Source: Herbidospora mongoliensis (lineage in GTDB: Bacteria > Actinomycetota > Actinomycetes > Streptosporangiales > Streptosporangiaceae). From it: DNA of 64,000 nucleotides. The notes beneath the pieces were generated by a model. The model was not told the DNA's origin, did not search any database, and saw only the letters and a list, made by a program, of their open reading frames with translations. Below are positions 1-8,325 of this stretch, piece by piece; positions within the stretch are counted from its first letter, which is position 1; each line of letters begins with the position of its first letter. The translations under genes were made by a program, and so were the position numbers. The stretch covers positions 1-64,000 of the forward strand of contig NZ_BBXD01000027.1 in the NCBI RefSeq assembly GCF_001570545.1. Reading direction: 5' to 3'.

Positions 1-204
1 CGGCGACCCGTAAGTGCCGTCCTCGGCCTTATGGATCTCACTGATCCGCGCTGCGAGCGCGTCGTCGGCCCGGCGGCGGGCCACCCGGGCCGGGGCGGCC
101 TTCAGCCACCGGTAGAACGAGGAGCGGGCCACGTCCAGCACCCGGCACAGCCGCTTCACGCCGAAGGCGTGCTTGTGATCGTCGACGAACTCGAAGCGGC
201 TCAC
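1..204 (-). CDS. IS3-family transposase OrfB, N-terminal part (cut by window edge)
   Basis: Reads on the minus strand from a GTG at 204 that overlaps the orfA stop codon in the -1 frame, the usual IS3 arrangement in which a programmed -1 frameshift makes the OrfAB transposase. The 68 visible residues contain VKRLCRVLDVARSSFYRW and the GTYGSP motif of the HTH_21 region that precedes the DDE integrase core. The catalytic domain lies outside the window, so activity cannot be judged. Confidence 0.8.
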   Translation of the reverse strand, partial: MSRFEFVDDHKHAFGVKRLCRVLDVARSSFYRWLKAAPARVARRRADDALAARISEIHKAEDGTYGSP

Positions 205-539
205 CAGTTCGTCTCGCCCGCGAAAAACTTGGCCGCCTTGCGCAGGATGTCCCGTTCCAGCTCCAGCTCCTCGATCCGGGCTTTGAGCTGCCTGTTCTCC
301 TCTTCCAACACGTCGGGTGAGGCTACCTGGCCGCCTGCGGCCGGCTTCCCGGTCCCGCGCCGCTTGGGACCCGCGGTGCCGTTGCGCTGGGCGGCCAGCA
401 CCCACTCCCGCAGCGTCGCCCGGTTGATCCCCAAGTCCTCAGCGACCTGCTTGTAGGTCTTGGACGGGTCAGACAGATACAAGGCCACAGCGTCGGCCTT
501 GAACTCCTCCGGGTAGTTCTTCAGGGCCATCAGTGACAT
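201..539 (-). CDS. IS3-family transposase OrfA (helix-turn-helix)
   Basis: 112 residues, the normal OrfA length. The N-terminal half is a transposase_8-type helix-turn-helix (YPEEFKADAVALYLSDPSKT, then INRATLREWV). The C-terminal quarter is a leucine-zipper-like coiled coil (ENRQLKARIEELELERDIL), which in this family mediates multimerisation. The ATG at 539 follows a GGGGAAG ribosome site; a second ATG three codons on is equally possible. It ends with the FFAGETNW signature and overlaps orfB by four bases. It would bind the IS terminal repeats and regulate or form part of the transposase. Confidence 0.88.
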   Translation of the reverse strand: MSLMALKNYPEEFKADAVALYLSDPSKTYKQVAEDLGINRATLREWVLAAQRNGTAGPKRRGTGKPAAGGQVASPDVLEEENRQLKARIEELELERDILRKAAKFFAGETNW

Positions 540-586
540 CTCTTCCCCTGGACCTCAAGATCCAGTCTCCAAGGTGTCCACACTCA

Positions 587-945
587 GGGGTGAGGCCCCC
601 CCTACTTGTCGCGGGACGGCCAGCGCGGCTGGGGTAGGTCCACGCACGTTTGATCAGACGGCGATGCCAGGCCAACAAGGTGCCGGGGGTGACCAGCCGA
701 TGAGCTCGCAGCACCGTGGGTAGGAAGCGGGCCAACGCCGACAGGAGCGCCCGATCGGCCCAGTCCGGCTTCGGCCGGGCGACCTGACGCATCAACACCG
801 CCACCTCATGCCGGAGCAGCATGATCTCAACATCCTTGGACGCCTGAGCACGGCCGAGGAGCACCAGCCAGCCGGACACCCGAATCAGGATCAGATACAG
901 CAGACGAACAGACACAAACCGCGATCTTGCACGCATCCCCTCCAC
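587..945 (-). pseudogene. Truncated integrase-core transposase, N-terminal fragment
   Basis: About 115 residues match the start of a common actinobacterial integrase-core (rve) transposase family: VSVRLLYLILIRVSGWLVLL, then SKDVEIMLLRHEVAVL, then LVTPGTLLAWHRRLIKR. Homology ends after the YPSRAGRP stretch, where the family would continue into the DDE domain. The break coincides with the outer end of the neighbouring IS3 element, so insertion probably removed or displaced the catalytic part. The translated tail beyond it is unrelated sequence. Confidence 0.7.
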
Positions 946-949
946 CGGT

Positions 950-1180
950 CAAAGCCGCAGATCAAGCACCCCGCGATGAATTCTGAAGCGATACAGGCCA
1001 GAAAGGCTCGGTCCTCGGGGGCGAGCTCACCCTGGCGTCGGCACCGAGTTGCCGTTCCAGGACGGTGATCTGGTGGCGCAGGGCGAGAATCTCCACGTCC
1101 TTGTCCCGATCACCCATCGGCAACAACCGCAGCGCGGCGAAGGCATTCGTGACCGCAAGGTAGGCCAGGCGAAGGAGCAC
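950..1180 (-). pseudogene. Second truncated integrase-core transposase fragment
   Basis: The first 45 or so residues (MLLRLAYLAVTNAFAALRLL, then DKDVEILALRHQITVLERQL) are the N-terminus of a paralogous rve-type transposase. After residue 50 the match moves to another frame (an AFLA-like stretch can be read there) and then stops, so there is at least one frameshift plus truncation. It lies head to tail with the preceding fragment on the same strand and cannot be functional. Confidence 0.6.
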
Positions 1181-1186
1181 GGCAGC

Positions 1187-1551
1187 TCAGAATGCCACAC
1201 TCGGCCCCTCCATGGTGGCCGAAGGTCCCGCCACGCCACGCGAAGCCTGAAGGGCTATGAACTGGACGGATGGCAGTATCGGCAGGCGCAAGGTCGTGCG
1301 GGAGATAGTCCCCATTGAACGCCGGTTCGTCCCTGGTAGCGGATGGCGTTCACGATCTCCCGCAACTCGTAGTTGCCCTGGTGGCCACTGACGGAGGGGT
1401 GCGCGGCCTTCCACGCCGTGACCACGGGCTCGATCAACGCCCACTGCGCGTCGGACAAGTCGCTGAGGTACGGCTTGCGCTCGGTCACCCGGCCATCCCA
1501 GCACATCCGAACCCACCGACCGGCGGTAACGCTACAAATCCATACGATCAC
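1187..1551 (-). pseudogene. IS5-family transposase N-terminal fragment (DUF4096), frameshifted
   Basis: From about 1488 the minus strand encodes YLSDLSDAQWALIEPV and YELREIVNAIRYQGRTGVQW, the N-terminal domain of IS5-type (IS1647/IS402-like) transposases. After GVQW the expected DYLPHDLAP continuation appears one frame away, so a single-base indel near 1312 broke the gene. The DDE catalytic domain is absent. It is one of four transposase remnants packed into the first 1.6 kb. Confidence 0.65.
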
Positions 1552-1589
1552 ACTGCGACATCACGGACACAGGCTCGCGGACCGCACTC

Positions 1590-4500
1590 TCAGCAGGTCG
1601 GCGGCGGATCCCGATTTTCGGGCACATATTCTTTCCACTGCGCCAGTGAAAGTGAATGACCAGCTATGGCACATGCCGTGGCCACCAGCTTGTCCGGCTC
1701 CGACACATCCCATCGTCGCACAGAGCTTTGATCGAGGCCTATCAGTGTGGAGTTGTCCAGGAAGGCAACCCCGTATGTGTTCCCCGAATGGTCGGACATG
1801 GGAAGTCCCAATTGTTGTCCGGTGGAAAAGTCCCACAAGCGGATAGTAGCATCGTTGCTTGCGCTGACGATACGCGTGCCATCAGGGCTGACACTGACCG
1901 AATTTATCCAGCTCGTGTGGCCCGACAAGGGAGAACCCAATTGGCGCCCAGTGATGACGTCCCAGAGCCGAATTTTTCCGTCTTCGCCCCCTGTCACCAG
2001 AGTCCGGCCGTCTGGACTGAACGCAACCGCTTCGACGTCGCCTGCGAAACCCGTCAATGGACCGGTGATTTCCCGTTGATTTCGCACGCTCCAGAGCCGA
2101 ACGGTTCCATCGTCCGCGGCAGTGACTAGAACTTCACCATCCGGGCTGAAAACCACCGTGTGGACCTGCTCGGCCCGAGCATGTACAAGAGCGTTGCCGA
2201 TCGGACGGCGAGTCCTCGGATCCCAGAGATGAGCAGCGTTGCTCTGGTCGCTGGCAGCGAGGACACTGCCGTCCGAACTGAAGGCAAGCGATGTGACCGC
2301 GCCGGCGCCATAATTTCCGGAACGTTCGAGAGGGCTGCCCAGGGGCCTCCGCGTGGCAATGTCCCAGAGCCGGATGTTGGTGGCGTCGTCTCCGGTCGCC
2401 AAGATGGTGTTGTCCGGACTGAAGGCCACGGCGCCGATGCCGTAGTTGTCCTTCGACCTTGGATCATCCGGATTCATAGGGACCACGAAAGATTTGCCGA
2501 TCGTCTCGCCGGAATCAATGCCGTAGATTTGCGCGGTATTTTCGAGATAACCAATAACGAAACGGCGGCGATCGAGACTAAAATCAAGGGACCAGTTAGT
2601 GTGATTTTGAGTGCTAATAACGGGGGAGCTCATCTGGCGATGAACTCGCGTGTCCCAGGAGCGGACGCTGCCGTCGAAACCACTACTTGTGAGCATCCCT
2701 TCGGTCGCATCCCATCGAAGCGCGCCGACATTTGTGGTATGACCGATTAATGGCTCGCCGAGTTGTTCCTGACTATGCGTGTCCCAAAGGCGAATTTTTT
2801 CGCCGTACGTGGCCGCCAGAATTTCTCCATCAGGGCTGAAGGCCATCGGAGGGTAGGTTTTATCGATGGCTTCACCGATGGGAGTCCCCTTGTAGGCGTC
2901 ATAGAGTTGCAGTCCTATACCGGCTTCACCGGCGATTGTGCCCCCGTCCGGACTGAACTCGATGGCGCCGGTCGCGCCGGGAAGCGGGCGGGTGACGGGT
3001 TTTTTCGTGACAACGTTCCAGATCCGGACCCCAGCACCGTCACCGATCGCCACATTCTCGCCCGCTGGACTGAAGGTAACGGTCTCAGAACCCGCGACGT
3101 CGTCGATATGTTCTTTACCTAGAGTCGCGATGTGCTCGTAGGTTCGGGTGTTCCAAAGTTGGACTATTGCGTTGTCGGCAATTGTCGCCAGGACACTGCC
3201 ATCGGCATTGAAGGCGGCGTCAGTGACCATATGATCATCATCGAGGAGGCCAAGGGCGGATCCAATCGGGCGGTGACTCGCCACATCCCACAACTGAATG
3301 GAATCTTCGCCATCACTGATGGCGATGGTCCGGCCGTCATGGCTGAACTCGACCGTGCTGGCGCCGAAGCTCTCAGAGTTCAATCCTAGAATCGGCGGGT
3401 AGTCGAGGGTGCGTACACGACCGAAGAACGGGTCGCCCAGCCGATGCCGGGTCTTCAAGTCCCATACGATGACGGGATTACCGAAGGATTTGCTCGCGAA
3501 GCCGAAGCCGAAGCCGACGACGTGATCGTCCGTGCTCAAGGGGACAGTGGCAAGGTATCGGCCGTCCGGGCTGAAAGTGACCCCATTCGCGTCGCTGCCG
3601 TCGAGAACTATGCCGCGATCTGGCCGGGTAAGAAGGCCGCGCAGGTTCGCATTGGCTTCATTCGTGGGCGCTATACGCCATGCCGCGACCGCAAGGAGAG
3701 CGGACGTGGGGGGATCGGTGACCAATATTTGGCTCTTCGCGGCCAGTTGACGTGAAAGCACCAAATCACGTTGAATAGTGGCCGTCTGCTGGGCTCTCAC
3801 GGCGATGACCGCAGTTGTGGTCACAAGAATCAGCGAGATGATCAGTACGGCGAGCGCGGATCGGCGACGTCGTGTCGCCCTGATTTCTGTGCGTTTACCG
3901 GCGTCGAGAAATTCGTCGACCGGTGCGGGTGGCGCCGAATATCTTGCCGCATCCGTCTTCCACGTGTGCCGATTCGATAATGCCGCGCGGAGACGATCGC
4001 CCCGATACAGAAACGAGGAGGCCCGAGCCTGCGTGATCCACTCCTCCGCATCGCGCATGATTTGACCCCTGGCGACGTGCTGACCGAGGTCTGCTTCGAG
4101 CCAATTGTTCAGCCGGGGCCATACGCTCAAGAGGATGTCGTGAGCAATCTGGACGTGATCGGCGTCGACGATGATGAGGCGTCTTTTCGCGAATTTGTCG
4201 ATAATTCGGTCGACCGCTTCGCCTTCCCCTAGGGCGCGCAAGAAATCTCGAGTACTCGGTCGTCGCGTGAGCTGGCCACTGGATGTAACTGCGGACAGCT
4301 GCTGAAATACCCGGCGAGCAAGATCTTGATGGTCGGGCGGCAGATCCGCATATGCTCCTTCCGCGTTCGTGGCCAGGGCTCGAGTCACACCGCCGGTCTT
4401 GGCCAGGCCTCGACTCGTCAGGTGGATTCCTTCGCGGTGCTCCCAGATGGTCAGCATGGTCTGGGAAACCAGCGGCAGGCTCCCGGCGTCGAAAGCTCCT

Positions 4501-6059
4501 GACGAGCCGCGTAGCTCGGAAAGAATGGCGTCAACCAGACCAGGTTCGACCTGTAGACCGGCAGAGTCGGCCGGCCCGGTGATGGCGCGTCGAAGGTCGG
4601 TTGCGGAAATGGGGCCAACGACGAATGCGCCTTTTTGGAGCGCTTCGGCCAACGGGTTGTACTCCGCGCATCGGTCAATGTAGTCACCGCGTACGCACAG
4701 AACGATCAAGGCCGCCGGTAGATTGTCGACTCCTGACGGTTTGGTGGCCGCAGCGTGCAACGCTGAGATCATGCAGGCTCGCTGAAGGTCGTCTACGCCA
4801 CTATCGAATATCTGTTCAAACTGATCGATTACTAGCAAGAGCCGGGCTGAAGATGAGGAAGCGAGGCCGTGTCGGCGCATGTGCTCGTCCACGGCCTGCC
4901 GCACCAACAAATGCGCGTCGTCCGGCCGGCGTGCGAGGACACCCAGGACCGAGGACGCGTCCAGTTGGGCAAGCCCGGCGAGCAGAGTCGCCAGCTGTTC
5001 CAGTGAGGTGGCGCTCGGCGCGTTGATAACGTGTCGCGGCCAGTGCCTGGCTGACTCGGACAACTCGCCACGCGCCACTGCGGCGAAGAGACCTGCTTGA
5101 ATGAGTGATGACTTGCCCGACCCTGAGGGCCCGGTCACCAGTAAAATGCCGCTATTTGATGGCTGCTGCGCGATGGCGCTCAGGAGTTGTGCGGCAAGAT
5201 TTTCTCGCCCATAGAAGATTTTGGAGTCGATCTCTCGGAAGGGTAGGAGTCCGCGATAGGGCGGCTCCTGCCAGCGGACATCGGCCGGACCGGCGGCCGT
5301 CGCGGATCGAGTACGCTGCTCGATCGTCGCCACGTGCTCAAGGATCAACCGAATGTCGGTGGCCTGTCGATATCCCAATCCCACGGCCACTTGCAGTTCC
5401 GCACTTTGCTGGCGGAGTTGACTGCTCTGCCCGTCAAGGCTCTCCTGCAGGCGCCCGAGCTGAACTCTCAGATCCGGGATGACGTAGCTGAACTCGTCAT
5501 ACTGTTCGCCCAGTATAGCCAAACCCGTGATCAGCCATCGTTGAATTTCATGGTCACCTGATCGCACGGCCGCTTCCGTGGCGACTGCGGTTGCTTCGAT
5601 CGAGCGCAGGGTTGCGGCAAGGTCCGCACGAAGTTGATCGGACGTGGCTCCACCGGCTTCGAGCGCTTTCTTGATCTGGAACTCCAACTCCTGCCGAACG
5701 TCATCACGGTGGGGGTCGGGTTGCCGACGTAACTTATTGATCCCTGCCTTGAGGATGTCGGTCAATACATTGCCACCGACCGCCGTCATGGCACCAAGGC
5801 TGGTGACAAGTAATCCGCTATCGGTCATGAGCAGTGGAGTGAATGCCCCGGCCGCCAAAGCCGCAAGCAGGGCGGTTGGAGCGGCTTGATGCGCCAGTGC
5901 ACCGCTGGTCCGTGCAAGGTGGCCGATATGGTCGCGTACGCCTCGACGCATGCGTCGGCGTTGTTCGTCTTCGGCGGGTCCGCTCACATTCCCAGTATCC
6001 CGCTTGAGTTCCACGACGGACAGATTCAAGTATGTCGATTCGGCATGTGATGTGGGCAA
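1590..6059 (-). CDS. Membrane-linked STAND NTPase with C-terminal WD40 repeats
   Basis: 1489 residues. A hydrophobic N-terminal segment (about 60-105) is followed by a charged helical region (120-250), then a novel-STAND (nSTAND1-type) NTPase: Walker A GPSGSGKSS at 310-318 and Walker B LLLVIDQFEQ near 407. A transmembrane helix lies near 750 (ALAVLIISLILVTTTAVIAV), and many WD40 repeats with recurring FSPDG and RLWD motifs run from about 830 to the end. It ends with the LAQWKEYVPENR tail usual for this family, so it looks complete. STAND proteins are signal-triggered oligomerising switches; WD40 domains generally sense the trigger. Several bacterial STAND ATPases are antiphage, but no trigger or effector can be assigned here. 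Base composition is clearly less GC-rich than the rest of the window, suggesting transfer; the island context favours a defence or conflict role. Confidence 0.85.
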   Translation of the reverse strand: MPTSHAESTYLNLSVVELKRDTGNVSGPAEDEQRRRMRRGVRDHIGHLARTSGALAHQAAPTALLAALAAGAFTPLLMTDSGLLVTSLGAMTAVGGNVLTDILKAGINKLRRQPDPHRDDVRQELEFQIKKALEAGGATSDQLRADLAATLRSIEATAVATEAAVRSGDHEIQRWLITGLAILGEQYDEFSYVIPDLRVQLGRLQESLDGQSSQLRQQSAELQVAVGLGYRQATDIRLILEHVATIEQRTRSATAAGPADVRWQEPPYRGLLPFREIDSKIFYGRENLAAQLLSAIAQQPSNSGILLVTGPSGSGKSSLIQAGLFAAVARGELSESARHWPRHVINAPSATSLEQLATLLAGLAQLDASSVLGVLARRPDDAHLLVRQAVDEHMRRHGLASSSSARLLLVIDQFEQIFDSGVDDLQRACMISALHAAATKPSGVDNLPAALIVLCVRGDYIDRCAEYNPLAEALQKGAFVVGPISATDLRRAITGPADSAGLQVEPGLVDAILSELRGSSGAFDAGSLPLVSQTMLTIWEHREGIHLTSRGLAKTGGVTRALATNAEGAYADLPPDHQDLARRVFQQLSAVTSSGQLTRRPSTRDFLRALGEGEAVDRIIDKFAKRRLIIVDADHVQIAHDILLSVWPRLNNWLEADLGQHVARGQIMRDAEEWITQARASSFLYRGDRLRAALSNRHTWKTDAARYSAPPAPVDEFLDAGKRTEIRATRRRRSALAVLIISLILVTTTAVIAVRAQQTATIQRDLVLSRQLAAKSQILVTDPPTSALLAVAAWRIAPTNEANANLRGLLTRPDRGIVLDGSDANGVTFSPDGRYLATVPLSTDDHVVGFGFGFASKSFGNPVIVWDLKTRHRLGDPFFGRVRTLDYPPILGLNSESFGASTVEFSHDGRTIAISDGEDSIQLWDVASHRPIGSALGLLDDDHMVTDAAFNADGSVLATIADNAIVQLWNTRTYEHIATLGKEHIDDVAGSETVTFSPAGENVAIGDGAGVRIWNVVTKKPVTRPLPGATGAIEFSPDGGTIAGEAGIGLQLYDAYKGTPIGEAIDKTYPPMAFSPDGEILAATYGEKIRLWDTHSQEQLGEPLIGHTTNVGALRWDATEGMLTSSGFDGSVRSWDTRVHRQMSSPVISTQNHTNWSLDFSLDRRRFVIGYLENTAQIYGIDSGETIGKSFVVPMNPDDPRSKDNYGIGAVAFSPDNTILATGDDATNIRLWDIATRRPLGSPLERSGNYGAGAVTSLAFSSDGSVLAASDQSNAAHLWDPRTRRPIGNALVHARAEQVHTVVFSPDGEVLVTAADDGTVRLWSVRNQREITGPLTGFAGDVEAVAFSPDGRTLVTGGEDGKIRLWDVITGRQLGSPLSGHTSWINSVSVSPDGTRIVSASNDATIRLWDFSTGQQLGLPMSDHSGNTYGVAFLDNSTLIGLDQSSVRRWDVSEPDKLVATACAIAGHSLSLAQWKEYVPENRDPPPTC

Positions 6060-6105
6060 CTTTTAATCCGTAGGTTCAGGGTTCGAATCCCTGGCGCCCC
6101 ACCCA
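6059..6105 (+). repeat. tRNA-Lys(TTT) 3' half: attachment-site-like repeat, copy 1
   Basis: Starts in a tRNA-Lys anticodon loop (CTTTTAA), runs through the 3' anticodon stem, variable loop and T arm (GTTCGAATC inside a CAGGG/CCCTG stem) and a 7-base acceptor strand GCGCCCC followed by A. No D arm or 5' acceptor strand precedes it, so it is not a tRNA gene. Its first 35 bases are identical to 12594-12628. Such 3'-half duplicates are the usual footprint of tyrosine-recombinase integration into a tRNA gene; the complete gene should lie to the left of this window. Confidence 0.8.
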
Positions 6106-6299
6106 TCTGACCTGCGACTTTACCTGTTCCGGTAGTCGCCAGATCACGGCGTGAGTCACTGTGGGACACATGTGAGTCACGTCCCCGTCTGATTCGTGAC
6201 GGTACGGGCCGTTTTGCCGGGCGGCGGACATCACCAGCTGCGCAGTATTCCGGGCACCGTCGTGATACAGCTACGACAGGACCGAGGTGTAGATATTCT

Positions 6300-6970
6300 G
6301 TTCTGCACGTCGAGTTCGGCGGCGAGGAGCGTGGAGAGCATGCTGTCGAGTTCCTCGCGCTGCGCGGCGGTCATGTGCTCATGTGCGAACTCCTGGTCGA
6401 GGATCTGGTCGATGTCAGCGCGGATCTGGTCGGACTGCCGGGAGGACAACAATCGGGAGAATCCGAGGTAGGCCGCACCCTGGCTGGTCCGCGACAGCAG
6501 ATCGTTCTCCCGGAGGTACTCCTCAACGAGATCCGCTTTGGGCGGCCCATTGACCATGGCCCGCCGCGCGATCTCCTGGTGGCGCCCCTCGACCATGGTG
6601 CGCAGCTGCTGGAAATCGGCGGGCAGCGACCGTGTCATACCGAGAATCTCGCGCAGCTGCTGCCTCATCTCCTCCAACGTTGCCAGCCGAACCCGGCCGG
6701 AGGCGATGTCGTCCCGCTTCTTGCGCAGTTCGATGATCCGCTGATCGATACGGCGAACCTGGACGCCTCGATCCGGATTGGTCATATCGGCCAGGAGCCG
6801 TACCGCATGGGAGATGGAGTCCAGGCGGGCACTGCTGACGTTCGTCTGCCCTTCGATGAGCTCGCGGACGAACCGTAGGGCACGCAGGGAGTGGGGTGAC
6901 AGGCGATATCTCAGCCGTCCGTTAAGCGTTTCCGTCTCCAGCCAGCGTTTCTCGACCCAGTCGCGACAGT
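6300..6970 (-). pseudogene. jetA: Wadjet JetA (DUF3375) relic, central part downstream of an IS insertion
   Basis: Minus-strand reading frame of about 220 residues with the DUF3375 pattern: CRDWVEKRWL, RYRLSPHSLRALRFVREL, SISHAVRLLADMTNPDRGVQ, then a long helical region with IDQRIIELRKKRDDIASGRV. JetA is the kleisin-like subunit of the Wadjet SMC complex, which cleaves closed circular plasmid DNA. The family is usually near 480-500 residues; here homology stops at about 6305 and the C-terminal third is missing, as are jetB, jetC and jetD, which would normally follow. The N-terminal part continues at 8121-7905 beyond the insertion sequence. This is a dead remnant. Confidence 0.72.
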
Positions 6971-6979
6971 GAGCCTTTT

Positions 6980-7767
6980 TCATCCTCGGGCCACTCGGTG
7001 GTTTTGAAGGACCGCGATCGCCTTGACCAGGTGACCGGCTTTGGACGGACTGCACCGTAACCGTTGCAGGATCCGCCAGCTCTTGAGCTGGGCGTTCGCG
7101 CGTTCGCGCGTTCTCCGGGTCCGCGTAGCCGGGCGTGGGACCGGTTGGCCGCCTTCTGAGGTTCGGGCTTGTCCTTGCCCTTGTACGGGGTGATCACCAC
7201 CGCCGCTTCCTTGTGAATGCCCTGGTAGGCCTTGTCTGCCAGGGTGAGGATCCCGGCTGCTCGCAGGTGGCGGGGGATGCCCCAGATCCGGGCGGCGGTC
7301 AGGTCGTGCGTCTTGCCCGGCAGCGCTCCCGACGTCCACACCACTCCGCCGTCGGGACCGGCGATGACCTGGATGTTCATCCCGTGCATGCGGTGTTTGG
7401 CCGAATAGTACGGCCGGTCGGCCCGCACGCGGTCGGTGCGGATGAGGGTGCCGTCCAGGACCAGGTGCCGTAGCCCGTCCTTGCCGGCCTTGCGTAGTGC
7501 CGCGGCCAGTGTCGGGGAGCGGGCCGACAGCAGTTTCACGGTCTCTTGCACATACCGCCAGGCGGTCGCCGCCGACACATCGAAACCGGCTCCGAGCTGG
7601 GCGAACGTCTCACCCTTACGCAGATGGACCAAAACCAGGAGCGCTTGGCGGCCGGGGTTGAGCGCCCGCCACACCGACCTGATCGCCTTACGGTGCCGGC
7701 GGATGATCCCGGCCACGTAGTTCAGCGTTGAACGCGACAAATCGACGGAAGCGCGATAGAACAACAC
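6980..7767 (-). pseudogene. IS5-family DDE_Tnp_4 transposase, frameshifted
   Basis: The N-terminal helix-turn-helix (GETFAQLGAGFDVSAATAWR) and the HARBI1-like DDE domain (VLDGTLIRTDRV, SAKHRMHGMNIQVIAGPDG, GKTHDLTAARIWG, LADKAYQG) read in one frame from the start at 7767. At 7094-7109 an 8-bp tandem duplication shifts the frame, so the conserved ending ERANAQLKSWRIL is readable only in the neighbouring frame, which stops at 6980. The third catalytic acidic region is therefore separated from the rest, and this copy should not be able to move itself. Confidence 0.82.
7094..7109. repeat. 8-bp tandem duplication that breaks the IS transposase
   Basis: GTTCGCGC occurs twice head to tail, followed by GTTC. 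With a single copy the minus strand would read G-E-R-A-N-A-Q-L-K-S-W without interruption, the usual ending of this transposase family; two copies add 8 bases and shift the frame. Replication slippage is the simplest origin. Confidence 0.8.
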
Positions 7768-7902
7768 TCGAAGCTCCTGGTAGTGACGGTTTTGGTTGTG
7801 GTGATCAACCCGTCTACCAGGGGCTTCACTACGTTATGAGGCAAACTTCGACACCGCGATCATGCCGTGACCAGCTCACCCGCCACAGGGGATGAAAAAG
7901 GC

Positions 7903-8121
7903 TCAGTGCACGGCCGGTGTCACCTCACCTTGCCACTCGGGAGTCTGTTCGCGGGCCTCTGCGACCCGCTCATGGAACCATTCGGCGGAAACCGACCCGT
8001 CAGCGTGTTCGAGGTGCTCGGCGAACAGCGGCAGCACCCAGTCTCGCGAGTACGCCTTGAGCAGCGTCAGGGTCGGATTCGATTCCAGTGCCGCTCGGAT
8101 CCGTTCGCTTGTGATCTCCAT
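7903..8121 (-). pseudogene. jetA: Wadjet JetA (DUF3375) relic, N-terminal part upstream of an IS insertion
   Basis: From the ATG at 8121 the minus strand encodes 72 residues beginning MEITSERIRAALESN and continuing LTLLKAYSRDWVLPLFAEH, the usual start of DUF3375 proteins, before running into the insertion sequence and a stop at 7903. ATGs at 8127 and 8148 are alternatives, but the family start fits 8121. Joined with 6967-6300 it gives one continuous JetA frame. It lies about 200 bp downstream of the helicase-PLD gene on the same strand, so the two probably formed one defence cluster. Confidence 0.72.
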
Positions 8122-8325
8122 GAACATCCCAATACGTTGCCCGATCATTCCGACATCGCCGAGTTTGCCAAACCCCACTGACAAAAAGCACTCGTCTACA
8201 GAGCAAGGGTGGAGAGTTCGCAAGTTAAGGCACGGGCAAACACAACAATCCCGACCATCCGGCAACGGGTACACAAATGAGTATTTATTACATTTCGCCC
8301 TATTTGCAAAGGCTGGGCCGCTCTG

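Larger units (their letters stand above)
1..586 (-). mobile_element. IS3-family insertion sequence, right part only
   Basis: Carries OrfA and the start of OrfB of an IS3-type transposase on the minus strand and runs off the left window edge. The outer end, upstream of orfA, is probably at 580-586, where the minus strand reads TGAGTGTGGACACC; IS3 elements usually start with TG. Immediately outside it the reading frame of another transposase gene stops matching its family, so this element seems to have inserted into an older one. The other inverted repeat is outside the window, so the end is an estimate. Confidence 0.7.
6971..7904 (-). mobile_element. IS5-family (DDE_Tnp_4) insertion sequence, 934 bp, inserted in jetA
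   Basis: Bounded by perfect 15-bp inverted repeats, GAGCCTTTTTCATCC at 6971-6985 and its complement at 7890-7904. It is flanked by a 3-bp direct repeat AGT (6968-6970 and 7905-7907), as expected for a target duplication. Removing the element plus one AGT joins the two jetA pieces in frame through a TGT (Cys) codon. It holds a single transposase gene on the minus strand, now frameshifted. Confidence 0.88.

Noticed and set aside
6059-6105. A complete tRNA-Lys gene
   Set aside because: No acceptor 5' strand, D arm or 5' anticodon stem precedes either copy; only 3' halves are present.
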